Origin: Limisalsivibrio acetivorans
GTDB taxonomy: Bacteria > Chrysiogenota > Deferribacteres > Deferribacterales > Geovibrionaceae
NCBI RefSeq assembly: GCF_000421105.1
Contig: NZ_ATWF01000002.1
Coordinates: 248,001 to 312,000, forward strand
Length of the DNA: 64,000 nt
Direction of reading: 5' to 3'
Made by a program: the position numbers and the translations under genes. Shown here piece after piece: positions 53,493 to 62,196 of this stretch (position 1 is the stretch's first letter; every line of letters starts with the position of its first letter). The notes below the pieces were generated by a model, which did not search any database, was not told where the DNA came from, and saw only the letters and a list, made by a program, of their open reading frames with translations.

Positions 53493-53510
53493 TTGGCACA
53501 CTCCATGCTT
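53493..53510 (+). promoter_or_regulatory. Sigma-54 promoter of the 53546 operon
   Basis: TTGGCAC, then ACTCCA, then TGCTT: the GG (53495-53496) and GC (53507-53508) pairs have the exact -24/-12 spacing. Transcription would start near 53520, 26 bases before the ATG. Confidence 0.75.
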
Positions 53511-53545
53511 TAAGAAAGATAACTAAAACAGTAAAGGAGGCCGAA

Positions 53546-53929
53546 ATGGCAACTAGCGCAGCAGGAGCTTACGGTGAGCTCGCAAAACCAGAGGTAATTG
53601 TAACATCTAATACTGCCGAGGTTTCCGTGTCAGGGAAATGCATCATGGAAAGATGCGCTTTCTTCCAGAAAGGAACCTGTAAGATGACAATCCTTGCATC
53701 CGAGCTGAAGAAGAGGTCCGTGGCTCATGAGATACATTCCATGGAAAGCGGTGAGTTCGTATTCCACGTTGTTGGATACTTCGACGGAATAAGACACATC
53801 GGCGATGCACTCAAGGATGCAGAGAGCAGATGGAACAAGGCAAGGCTTGAGCACTCCAGAGCATGTGAGTTCTCAAACAGGCTTTCTACCAAACTTTCAA
53901 GCTACGTAAAAGCTGTAGTAACTAACTAA
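53546..53929 (+). CDS. Uncharacterised cysteine-containing protein under sigma-54 control
   Basis: 127 residues, family not recognised. The N-terminus (MATSAAGAYGELAKPEV) is soluble with no signal peptide. Three cysteines form C32-x4-C37-x7-C45 in the segment GKCIMERCAFFQKGTCKM and a fourth is at 107, a possible metal or redox site. The rest is mixed, ending in a helical segment (DALKDAESRWNKARLEHSRACEF). A very strong AAAGGAGG site precedes the ATG, suggesting high expression when induced. It heads a two-gene operon behind a sigma-54 promoter and faces the sensor operon at 54188-59372. Confidence 0.85.
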   Translation: MATSAAGAYGELAKPEVIVTSNTAEVSVSGKCIMERCAFFQKGTCKMTILASELKKRSVAHEIHSMESGEFVFHVVGYFDGIRHIGDALKDAESRWNKARLEHSRACEFSNRLSTKLSSYVKAVVTN

Positions 53930-53940
53930 AGGAGACGATT

Positions 53941-54132
53941 ATGTTTTACGAAGTACACTGGGAATTCAACTATTCTCTTTCTAAGCCTAAGCTTAACGGA
54001 TTTCAGATCATCGACTGTGCAAACCCTGAGGATGCAGCAAAGGAGTGCTCCGATTTTGTTGAAGACATGCTCGGCCTTGAGCCTGAAAGTGTCCGCATAA
54101 ACGACATCTACTCACCCTCTGAAGTTAACTGA
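53941..54132 (+). CDS. Small uncharacterised protein, second gene of the sigma-54 operon
   Basis: 63 residues (MFYEVHWEFNYSLSKPKLNG...), acidic, soluble, two cysteines (IIDCANP and AKECSDF). No family recognised. AAAGGAG lies 6-7 bases before the ATG and the gap to the first gene is only 11 bases, so the two are cotranscribed. A strong hairpin terminator follows. Confidence 0.8.
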   Translation: MFYEVHWEFNYSLSKPKLNGFQIIDCANPEDAAKECSDFVEDMLGLEPESVRINDIYSPSEVN

Positions 54133-54141
54133 TGGGCACCA

Positions 54142-54196
54142 GATAAGGGGTGGAGCATTTGAATGAAGCTATCGGCTTTGCTCCACCCTATCTATT
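54142..54196 (+). terminator. Large hairpin terminator between convergent operons
   Basis: 10-bp core stem GGGTGGAGCA (54148-54157) / TGCTCCACCC (54179-54188), extended outward by GATA/TATC and containing a small inner stem AAGC/GCTT. The right arm contains the last codons of the minus-strand activator gene. T-rich sequence follows on the plus strand. Confidence 0.7.
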
Positions 54197-55591
54197 TATC
54201 TTTTTGCTCAGAGACTGCCTTGATATACCCAGCAGATTGGCCGCCTCTCCCACTTTATCACCGGTTGCTTCCATGGCTTCCTGTACAAGTCGGTCACTTG
54301 CTTCGTTAATCGTGGGAAAATGTTCGAAAAGTGCTGCTATTGAACCAGGCTTTTTAAAGCTTTTATAGTCCTTTTCAGCAGGCTTTACCTTAGGATCCTC
54401 CTCAAACACCTTTCTAACATGCTCTAGACCAAGTACATCACCAGCCAGGACAACAGCCTTACCCACAACCCCTTCAAAGTGACGTATCTCACCCTCAAAC
54501 TCCTGCTCGGCAAAAAGATCATACACCCCTTCCTGAATGACTGGTGCAGCTTTGCCGTAGTCCTTAGCACGTTTCTCCACAAAGTATTCCAAAAGAAGGG
54601 GAATATCCTCCTTTCGCTCATTAAGGGACGGTATGGTTACCTGCTGAAGGGTTATCCTGTAATAAAGGTCTTCACGAAACTCCTTATTCTCCATCTTCTC
54701 TTCAAGGTTCCTGCTTGTGGCAAGAACTATCTTTGCGTTGGTTTTCTTTGTGAGATCGGATCCCAAGGCCTGGTACTCCCCCTCCTGAAGAAGACGCAGA
54801 AGCTTTACCTGGGTCTGCTCAGAAAGATCGCCTATCTCATCAAGGAAAAGTGTGCCGTTCTCCGCAGACTGCACAGCACCCTTCCTTGCACTTTCTGCTC
54901 CGGAGAATGCACCCTTCTGATGACCAAAGAGGGTATCGTTAAAGACCTGCTCGTCAAGTCCTCCTGCGTTTATGCTTATCATCTCCCCTTTCCTGTCGGC
55001 GAGTTTATGAACAGCCTCCGCCAGCAGTTCCTTTCCGCTCCCCGATTTCCCTCTGATAAGAACAGGCTTTGAGGAGTTTCTTATCGATTCAAGATAGCTG
55101 AATATACCGTACATCTTGCTGGATCTCGTGATTATCTTCTCGAATGCTTCGGGGTGTTCTATCTCTCTTTCAATAAGATGCCTTCTAAGGTTATTCGCCT
55201 CCAGCTGGAGCTCCCTCATATTCAGGGCATTCTTTATGGATGTGAGAAACCTGTTCCTGTCAACCGGCTTTATGAGGTAATTGAAAACCCCCTTCTTGGT
55301 ACACCGGAAGACCCTTTCGATATCTTCATTCCCGGTAATAACTATAACCGGAATAAACTCGCTAAATTTCCTTATGCCGTCCAGCAGATCCTCCCCATCC
55401 ATCTCCGGCATGTTCATATCAATAACGGCGAGATCAATATCACCAGAATAAACAGTATTCAATGCCTCGCAGGGTGAATCCTTAGCCAAGATATTTCGGT
55501 ACCCCTCCTGGCGAAGCATCATCTCTACGGATGTGAGGATCGTTTCCTCGTCATCAACGATCAAAATGTTCTTGTCATAGATTGCAGTCAT
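54188..55591 (-). CDS. NtrC-family sigma-54 response regulator
   Basis: 467 residues in three domains. The receiver begins ILIVDDEETILTSV with phosphoacceptor Asp58 (AVIDMNMPEMDG). The AAA+ domain has Walker A GKSGSGKE (181-188), the sigma-54 contact loop GAFSGA (227-232; Ser replaces the usual Thr) and Walker B LFLDEIGDLS. The C-terminal Fis-type helix-turn-helix is GEAANLLGISRQSLSKKI. It overlaps the kinase gene by 4 bases and so should be phosphorylated by it. The obvious target is the sigma-54 promoter at 53493, facing it. Confidence 0.93.
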   Translation of the reverse strand: MTAIYDKNILIVDDEETILTSVEMMLRQEGYRNILAKDSPCEALNTVYSGDIDLAVIDMNMPEMDGEDLLDGIRKFSEFIPVIVITGNEDIERVFRCTKKGVFNYLIKPVDRNRFLTSIKNALNMRELQLEANNLRRHLIEREIEHPEAFEKIITRSSKMYGIFSYLESIRNSSKPVLIRGKSGSGKELLAEAVHKLADRKGEMISINAGGLDEQVFNDTLFGHQKGAFSGAESARKGAVQSAENGTLFLDEIGDLSEQTQVKLLRLLQEGEYQALGSDLTKKTNAKIVLATSRNLEEKMENKEFREDLYYRITLQQVTIPSLNERKEDIPLLLEYFVEKRAKDYGKAAPVIQEGVYDLFAEQEFEGEIRHFEGVVGKAVVLAGDVLGLEHVRKVFEEDPKVKPAEKDYKSFKKPGSIAALFEHFPTINEASDRLVQEAMEATGDKVGEAANLLGISRQSLSKKINR

Positions 55592-58500
55592 GTTACTCCC
55601 TCACTCTTATAAACCTTCAGATTGGTTGATTCTCTGGGAAACTTCAGGTAGAAAGTAGTCCCGTCACCTTGAACAGAGTTAAACCCAATGGTACCCCCGT
55701 TCTCCCTCACAAACCTTTTGCAAAGGTACAACCCTATACCCGAACGCCCCTGCTTATCCTTAGTCGAGTAATAATAGCTGAACACCTTCTCCTGATCCTC
55801 CTCCGCAATCCCCACACCCTCATCACTTACGGAGATAACAACGGAATTATCGGTGACATCTTCGTATACACTTACATAGACACCACAGGAACGATCAGGC
55901 AGAGCCTCCAGAGAATTGCTGATAATATTCATCAGTGCCCGTCGTATCTTACCTTTATCAACACTTATCCATGTGTTCATGTTTTTGTAATTTACTCTGA
56001 AGTTATGGCACTTGTCTTTGATCTTGTGTCTGAGCATTTCCACGCTCTGCCTTATTAGGGTTTCCGGATTAATAAGCTCCTGTTTCTGATCTGGAGCATA
56101 ACTGGCAAGCATATCTACTACAGTCTCGTTTATCCTGTCGGAGTTGAAGATAATATTACGTGTACCGTCCTTCGCCATTGAAACCGCCTTCGGTATCTTG
56201 AACGCAGAGATAACCTCATCCATGTACTCCTCCGGAAGCTCCCTGAGGAAGATCTCCAGATCATCAAGAAAGCAGCTGATGTTCTGAGAACTGTGCTGGA
56301 TTGCCTGCATCGGGTTCTTGATGTCGTGGGCTGCTCCGGCGGCAAGCTCGGCCATCTGACTGAAGTAATGCTTATCAGCGAGTTCTGCCTCCATCTTGAG
56401 GCGTTCGGTGATGTCATTCAGAACTTCAACGGAGCCTTTGAGCACCCCTCTGGCATCAAAGACAGGAACAGCATGAACATCCATCGTCCTGCCGGAGGGA
56501 GTGGTAAGCCTTCTCTGTGTGCTCTCGCCCGACTTAAGTACATCGACACAGGCGCAGTCTCTGCACGGTGAATCAAGATTGAAAAGTGCTTTGTAGCAAT
56601 ACTCATTGGTCAGTGCATCTGCATCTTTCTTCTCAAAAGAAACAGTGGAGCTGATCTTTGCCCACTGGATCCTCATATTAAGGTCCACATATATTATTGA
56701 GTCCGCCACAGCATCCAGAACGCTCTTAAACTCTATGCTGAGAGATTCGAAGCTCTGCTGAATGGAGACCATTGTATCCTGCATAACCTGAACCTCGCTC
56801 ATGTCCACGCCGAAGACCACATAACCGTTATGGATTCCGTCTCTGTAAACGGCACTTGCAAGGATCTCTGCATCCATCTTCCAGTCATCCCTTATATTGA
56901 AGGTTGTCTCCACCCTCCTTGTGAACCGGGTTGCATCTGGAGTGAGAATATTTCTTATCTTCTCGGCTTCTTCACCTCGGAAGAGTGTTCTGGCAAAGTC
57001 AAAACCTTGGAGGTCTCCCCTTGAATAGCCTGCAAAATCGAGTGCGGCAATATTTGCATCCACAATGCGCAGGTTTCTGTCGAGCATGAAAATAAGTACA
57101 GGCGCATGCTCTATCATATTTGAGAAAAACATTTCGGTCTCGACAAGCTCATTCTCCGCTTCCACACTTTCAGTAATATCGTGCTCACGCCCCTGGATAC
57201 CTATCAATGCACCCCCTTCGCCAAGCAGAGGCCTCCATCGCCCTTCTATCCAGCGCACAGAACCCATGGAGTCTTCCGTTCTGAACCTCCCCTCCGTAAA
57301 TGTCGTATAGAATGCATCTCTCTTCCATTTCTCAACCTTTTCAACATCTTCGGGGTGTACATAGCTGGCGGTAATTCCAGGAGAAGCATCTCTCTCATTG
57401 GAGCTGTAAATCTTTCTGAATGCCTTGTTACAGTAGGCAACCTCTCCGTCGATACTCACTGCATATATAACATCAAGGGTGTTCTCATTTATAAGCTTGA
57501 GAATCTCAGCCTTTCTACTATTTTGGCGACGGAGCTGCTTCTCCTCGGTTATATCGGCAAATACCGTAACAATGCATCTGTCCCCCTGAAGCTCCACCGG
57601 GGATGAGTATACCTTGGTATAAAACACCTCGCCCCCCTTTCTAAGATGCTCACCCTCAAACTCAAAGCTTTCACCACCGCGGATTATGCTTTTCATACGC
57701 TCCCTAAAAAGTGCCATCCGATTCTCGGTCTGCTCAATCATCGGTATAAAGCTTTCAAGGACCTCCTCACGTTTCCAGCCAGTCATCTCTTCGGCTCCCC
57801 TGTTCCATATCCTCTTTACAATCCCCTCTGAATCCATCACGGCTATACCCACAGGGACGGACTCCATAACTGTTTCAAATAAGATGTTCCGCTCACGAAG
57901 CTCTTCGTTGAGGCTGGTATTCTTTTCAAGAATCGCACTGTATCTGGACAAAAGTTCGTTGAAACTGACCACAAAATCACTAAGTTCATCATGGAGTGTC
58001 TGTCTTCTTTTTACTCTTTTACCAAGATCTTTTTGCGGGTCAAAGTCCTTCAGCTGCCTAGATATTTCCTCGAGATCATCCACAACGATCTTTTTCACAG
58101 CAAAATATATAAGCGAGCAGAGAACAAAGATCATGATTACTTCTACAAAAAACCATCTAAGGGTCCTCTCTAAAACAGGCATAATAACCTTGTTGAGATC
58201 CACATAGATATCAAGGGTTCCAATCTCCCGCTCCCCTTCAAAAATCTCTGTGGCAACATTGAATGTTCTTACACTGCCGTATTTTGTCAACTTCCCCAAA
58301 TGAATGTATGGATTACCATCATGGAACAGCTTTAAGCCTGTTATATAATCCTCAGATGTAAGGATAGATTCTGAGGCCTTTACAACAAGCTCATAGTCCA
58401 GTTTCCATAGTGCTTCGGCTAAAACCGGTATCTGCGAATCCTTAATCCGTGTGAGCTCCTTCACCGATTCTTCTTTAACGTCGTTGTATTCAATATAGAA

Positions 58501-58608
58501 AGAAACAACGGAAAGAAGAATCGCAGCGGATATTCCGAGCATAAAGATGATTATTGTGAGCTTGCCCGAAAGTCCCCGTTCGAGAATCCTTCGCAAATAT
58601 CTTTTCAT
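55588..58608 (-). CDS. Membrane sensor histidine kinase with multiple PAS domains
   Basis: 1006 residues. Membrane helices near 17-41 and 147-167 flank a small periplasmic domain; a HAMP-like linker follows, then four PAS-type modules (for example GIAVMDSEGIVKRIWNRGAEEMTG, VIYAVSIDGEVAYCNKAFRKIY, LIFMLDRNLRIVDANIAALDFAG). The fourth contains a CY...SPCRDCACVDV cysteine motif like that in the soluble kinase at 50919. The H box is AAGAAHDIKNPMQAI; the ATPase has NIISNSLEAL, SDEGVGI and GRSGIGLYLCKRF. Overlaps on both sides by 4 bases couple it to the binding protein upstream and the NtrC-type regulator downstream. Confidence 0.93.
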   Translation of the reverse strand: MKRYLRRILERGLSGKLTIIIFMLGISAAILLSVVSFYIEYNDVKEESVKELTRIKDSQIPVLAEALWKLDYELVVKASESILTSEDYITGLKLFHDGNPYIHLGKLTKYGSVRTFNVATEIFEGEREIGTLDIYVDLNKVIMPVLERTLRWFFVEVIMIFVLCSLIYFAVKKIVVDDLEEISRQLKDFDPQKDLGKRVKRRQTLHDELSDFVVSFNELLSRYSAILEKNTSLNEELRERNILFETVMESVPVGIAVMDSEGIVKRIWNRGAEEMTGWKREEVLESFIPMIEQTENRMALFRERMKSIIRGGESFEFEGEHLRKGGEVFYTKVYSSPVELQGDRCIVTVFADITEEKQLRRQNSRKAEILKLINENTLDVIYAVSIDGEVAYCNKAFRKIYSSNERDASPGITASYVHPEDVEKVEKWKRDAFYTTFTEGRFRTEDSMGSVRWIEGRWRPLLGEGGALIGIQGREHDITESVEAENELVETEMFFSNMIEHAPVLIFMLDRNLRIVDANIAALDFAGYSRGDLQGFDFARTLFRGEEAEKIRNILTPDATRFTRRVETTFNIRDDWKMDAEILASAVYRDGIHNGYVVFGVDMSEVQVMQDTMVSIQQSFESLSIEFKSVLDAVADSIIYVDLNMRIQWAKISSTVSFEKKDADALTNEYCYKALFNLDSPCRDCACVDVLKSGESTQRRLTTPSGRTMDVHAVPVFDARGVLKGSVEVLNDITERLKMEAELADKHYFSQMAELAAGAAHDIKNPMQAIQHSSQNISCFLDDLEIFLRELPEEYMDEVISAFKIPKAVSMAKDGTRNIIFNSDRINETVVDMLASYAPDQKQELINPETLIRQSVEMLRHKIKDKCHNFRVNYKNMNTWISVDKGKIRRALMNIISNSLEALPDRSCGVYVSVYEDVTDNSVVISVSDEGVGIAEEDQEKVFSYYYSTKDKQGRSGIGLYLCKRFVRENGGTIGFNSVQGDGTTFYLKFPRESTNLKVYKSEGVT

Positions 58609-59372
58609 TCTTTTGCACCTCTATGAATATAATCAGCTATTATTGCTCTTGTTTTTCCAGAATCATGTATATGCTTTAACTCCTGCGAGATAAGGGGAAG
58701 CAGGTGCGAAGCACTACTATGGAGATAAAGGTATACAGGCTGGGACTCCAGCGGCGGGTCGTGTACATGGAGGCCATTCATACCGACATCTTGCGAGGCT
58801 GCTGTTCCATCGAGCCTTCCAGCGAGGGCATAATCTATGCGCCCCTCTTTCAGCATAATAAACAACGAGCGAAGACTGGTTGTTCTTTCCACCCGTGCCA
58901 CGCCCTTTGTGTTTATCTCGCAGATCTGCCACCCTCTCATGAAACCCACAGACTTACCCTTAATACTGTTCCATCCGGCAAAGTCCGACTCTCCCATGCT
59001 GAAGGCTACAAGCTCACGCTTCCTCAACAGCGGCTCATCAACTCTGATAAGCGACGGATAGAGTTCCTTGAGTGCGTGAACCCGTCCAGCCTCAGCATGG
59101 CCGTTACCTTTCATGGTTTCTGCAAGGGAGCGTTCTGCGGAATAGCTTCGATACTCAACACTGTAATCCATTGATTGAAAGACATTATCAAGTACCTGCT
59201 GGTAAATACCATTAGAGGTTGAATTATAAAACGGCTCAGCATTATATCCATTTATAACGATATGTTTATCATCAAGTGCATAAACCGTGCTCAATATGCA
59301 GAAAGTAAAGGCACATATAAGGATTATCCTATAAAAGCAGTATCCCGTTTTTTTACTTGACCATCTGTTCAT
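58605..59372 (-). CDS. Periplasmic substrate-binding protein (family 3-like), sensory
   Basis: 255 residues with an N-terminal signal peptide (IILICAFTFCILSTVYA). The mature part begins HIVINGYNAEPFY and continues with a solute-binding-fold pattern (RSYSAERSLAETMKGNGHAEAGRV; SVGFMRGWQICEI; LKEGRIDYALAG). No transporter permease or ATPase is nearby; instead it overlaps a sensor kinase gene by 4 bases. It therefore probably presents a ligand to the kinase's periplasmic domain. Ligand unknown; amino acids or small acids are typical for the family. Confidence 0.85.
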   Translation of the reverse strand: MNRWSSKKTGYCFYRIILICAFTFCILSTVYALDDKHIVINGYNAEPFYNSTSNGIYQQVLDNVFQSMDYSVEYRSYSAERSLAETMKGNGHAEAGRVHALKELYPSLIRVDEPLLRKRELVAFSMGESDFAGWNSIKGKSVGFMRGWQICEINTKGVARVERTTSLRSLFIMLKEGRIDYALAGRLDGTAASQDVGMNGLHVHDPPLESQPVYLYLHSSASHLLPLISQELKHIHDSGKTRAIIADYIHRGAKE

Positions 59373-59689
59373 ACCATTTCCTTATTGAATATTCTTATTA
59401 CTGTATGATCAAAAATAAAGTGTTTAGGTTAACAGCGCAAGTATTGATATTAGATCCCGTTAAATTTCATCGTTTTTATGTATATTTCTGGTGTTTTGAG
59501 GTTTTTTCTTTACGATCTCTTCATGTAGAAATGCCTAATGACCGACTTCTTACACATATAGAGAATATTTTGACGAAAATTTGTGCTGGTGAGATATATT
59601 ATCATTTATTCACATTACGTATTAACAACAAATAAAAAAGGCTCCCCGTAGGGAGCCTTTTATTGTACAACAGTAGTGTTATATATTTT
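59373..59689. other. AT-rich intergenic region
   Basis: About 317 bases upstream of the binding-protein gene, holding the amtB terminator (59634-59662). A plus-strand open frame over 59357-59635 has unusual composition and no ribosome binding site, and is not credible. The promoter of the sensory operon should be here, but I could not assign it. Confidence 0.55.
59634..59662 (-). terminator. Rho-independent terminator after amtB
   Basis: Stem AAAGGCTCCC / GGGAGCCTTT with a 4-base loop, with T's on both strands, so possibly bidirectional. It lies about 30 bases past the amtB stop. Confidence 0.88.
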
Positions 59690-61021
59690 TTACTTAATAA
59701 GTGACCTTGAGAACTCAGGGTATGCATCCACACCGTGCTCGTACATATCGAGACCACCAAGTTCCACTTCCTCGGGTACACGGAAGCTGATGAAGGTGTT
59801 TATTATCTTGATTACCACAAAGGTAACGCCGAAGGCCCATACGAATGCCGCAACAATACCCACAACCTGAGACATGATCACAGGGCTGAGAGCACCAGCT
59901 TCGAAATCGAAGTTGAAGAGACCAGCCGCAAGGGTACCCCATGCACCGCAAACACCGTGCACAGAGATGGCGCCCACGGGATCGTCCACCTTAATCTTAT
60001 CGAAGAAGATTACGCTGAAGACAACGAGTATACCAGAAAGAAGGCCGATGATTACAGAGAACCCGGGTGTAACGTTTGCACAACCAGCTGTGATACCCAC
60101 GAGTCCTGCAAGGGCACCGTTAAGGCTCATTCCCGCATCAAACTTCTTGTAGATGAAGTATGTGGTAAAGAGTGCAGCAATGGCACCGGCTGCGGGAGAG
60201 AGCGTTGTATTCACCGCAATGAGGGGGAGAAGGCTGTCTGCAGCAGTCTCGGAACCGACGTTGAAGCCGTACCATCCGAACCAGAGTATGAATACACCGA
60301 TGGCCGCAAGGGGTATGTTATGCCCGGGAATCGCCTTAACACGGCCGTCTTTTCCGTATTTACCTATCCTGGGACCTACAGCTATCGCTGCAGCAAGAGC
60401 TGCCCAACCGCCTATGGAGTGAACAACTGTGGAACCGGCGAAGTCTATGAAACCAAGACCTTCGAGCCAACCGTTACCGTGGAAGAGACTTCCCCACGCC
60501 CAGCTTCCGAAAACGGGATATATAAGTACAGACATAATAAGCGAGAATATCATATATGCCTTGAAGTTTGCCCTCTCAGCAACAGCACCGGATACGATGG
60601 TTGCAGCTGTGGCACAGAAAACCGTCTGGAATATCCAGAAAGCAAGGGTCCAGTTATCGCTGTAATCCCAGCTGGAAAGGAAGAAACCTTCTGTACCGAA
60701 GAAGCCTGTGGATGTTGCGCCGAACATAATGGCAAAACCGATGGCCCAGAAACCGAGTGCTCCAACGGAAAAGTCCACGAGGTTTTTCATAATGATGTTA
60801 ACGGCACTCTTTGCTCTGGTGAAACCTGATTCCACCATGGCGAAACCGAGCTGCATAAAGAATACCATAAACGCCGCTATGAGGGTCCAGAGCCAGTCTA
60901 CATTTGTCTGAACAAGGTCCGATGCGGCCTTGACACTTTCGAGAGTAAGGGGTTCTTCTTCGGCGTAGCCGAGTGCCGCACCCATGAGCACAAAGAGCGA
61001 AACAGCTATTAGACGTAACAT
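59690..61021 (-). CDS. amtB: Ammonium transporter AmtB
   Basis: Trimeric inner-membrane ammonium channel, 443 residues. A signal-peptide-like N-terminus (LIAVSLFVLMGAALGYAEEE) is followed by eleven membrane helices. Family motifs: VDWLWTLIAAFMVFFMQLGFAMVESGF, DFAGSTVVHSIGGWAALAAAI with the first pore His, and ISVHGVCGAWGTLAAGLF with the second. It follows glnB by 28 bases, the classical PII-AmtB pairing in which PII blocks the channel when nitrogen is plentiful. Confidence 0.97.
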   Translation of the reverse strand: MLRLIAVSLFVLMGAALGYAEEEPLTLESVKAASDLVQTNVDWLWTLIAAFMVFFMQLGFAMVESGFTRAKSAVNIIMKNLVDFSVGALGFWAIGFAIMFGATSTGFFGTEGFFLSSWDYSDNWTLAFWIFQTVFCATAATIVSGAVAERANFKAYMIFSLIMSVLIYPVFGSWAWGSLFHGNGWLEGLGFIDFAGSTVVHSIGGWAALAAAIAVGPRIGKYGKDGRVKAIPGHNIPLAAIGVFILWFGWYGFNVGSETAADSLLPLIAVNTTLSPAAGAIAALFTTYFIYKKFDAGMSLNGALAGLVGITAGCANVTPGFSVIIGLLSGILVVFSVIFFDKIKVDDPVGAISVHGVCGAWGTLAAGLFNFDFEAGALSPVIMSQVVGIVAAFVWAFGVTFVVIKIINTFISFRVPEEVELGGLDMYEHGVDAYPEFSRSLIK

Positions 61022-61049
61022 TTATGTCCTCCTGTATCTGTTTGTATTA

Positions 61050-61472
<423 letters not shown>

Positions 61473-61582
61473 TTACAGGTTTGATGTCAATTATGAGTAC
61501 AATAATAAACAAACAGCTGCACACTTTTTAGGCAGGATGTGAGCCGATTTCATACAGCTTTAACAGGGTCTTTATTGTCTGA

Positions 61583-62023
61583 TTATTTACCGGGCAGGGG
61601 AATACTGAACTCGCCGAAGTAGCTCTCACCGTCTATCCCTGAGCCGTGGATCCTTACGTCACGATCGTCATTATATAAAAGCTGGGTATAAACCACGTAT
61701 ATGTAATGCGCACCTTCCGGCGGATTGAGCCTTTTGCTCCATGCCGAACCTGGACCTACAGGTAAACCGGCAAAGGCGAACTCGTCAATTCTCTCCATAT
61801 CGTTGTTGAGATAGTAGGCAGTCCCCCTGAATCTGGCGGAATCCAACAGGGAAGTGTTCACCATTGAAAGAAATGAACCCCCATCCTTCTTGACAACACT
61901 CCCTTTAATGTACGGCTCCTCATGAACCACAGTTTTTTCAGGCGGGTTAAGGCTGTCTGCTTTAGTGCAGGAGAGGCTGATAAGGGCTGTCATGACCATT
62001 AAAAGCAATACTTTACTTTTCAT
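61583..62023 (-). CDS. Small lipoprotein, DUF1425/YcfL-like in shape
   Basis: About 146 residues from the ATG at 62023 (MKSKVLLLMVMTALISLSC), a lipoprotein signal with Cys19 as likely acylation site; the lipobox is not ideal. The mature part has a beta-sandwich look: TAYYLNNDMERIDEFAFAGLPVGPGSAWSKRLNPPEGAHYIYVVY. Comparison with YcfL is tentative. The frame opens further upstream, but those residues do not look like protein. No strong Shine-Dalgarno is visible. Confidence 0.7.
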   Translation of the reverse strand: MKSKVLLLMVMTALISLSCTKADSLNPPEKTVVHEEPYIKGSVVKKDGGSFLSMVNTSLLDSARFRGTAYYLNNDMERIDEFAFAGLPVGPGSAWSKRLNPPEGAHYIYVVYTQLLYNDDRDVRIHGSGIDGESYFGEFSIPLPGK

Positions 62024-62091
62024 AACACAAATATATGTTATTCTGCATATTCCGCAAGTGTTCAGATGCTCTGAGTTTCCTTGAAAAATAG

Positions 62092-62120
62092 TTGACACAT
62101 GGAGCGGTTTTCAATATAAG
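62092..62120 (+). promoter_or_regulatory. Sigma-70 promoter of the ffh operon
   Basis: -35 TTGACA (62092-62097), 17-base spacer, -10 TATAAG (62115-62120). Transcription would start near 62127, leaving a leader of about 70 bases before the ffh ATG. Confidence 0.78.
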
Positions 62121-62129
62121 TTTTAGTTC

Positions 62130-62166
62130 CCGGCACGTTGCAAGGAGAGTTGCGCCCAACGGCCGG
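62130..62166 (+). promoter_or_regulatory. Structured 5' leader of ffh
   Basis: Stem of 13 pairs in three blocks: CCGGC/GCCGG (62130-62134 with 62162-62166), CGTT/AACG and GCAA/TTGC, closing a GGAGAG loop, with a one-base and a four-base bulge. It starts at or just after the predicted transcription start. It lacks the conserved SRP-RNA loop sequences, so it is not ffs. A regulatory leader is likely; ligand or protein partner unknown. Confidence 0.6.
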
Positions 62167-62196
62167 AATAAGTTTTTAAAGGGTTAGTTTCAGGAC

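Noticed and set aside
59357-59635. Plus-strand open frame of 92 codons
   Set aside because: AT-rich noncoding DNA, no Shine-Dalgarno, overlaps the start of the binding-protein gene and the amtB terminator region.
59735-60829. Long plus-strand open frame of 364 codons
   Set aside because: It is antisense to amtB, whose family is certain; composition (many Cys, Glu, Thr) is that of a shadow frame.
62130-62166. SRP RNA (ffs) next to ffh
   Set aside because: The conserved GGAAG/AGCAG loops of domain IV are absent, so it is only a leader hairpin.
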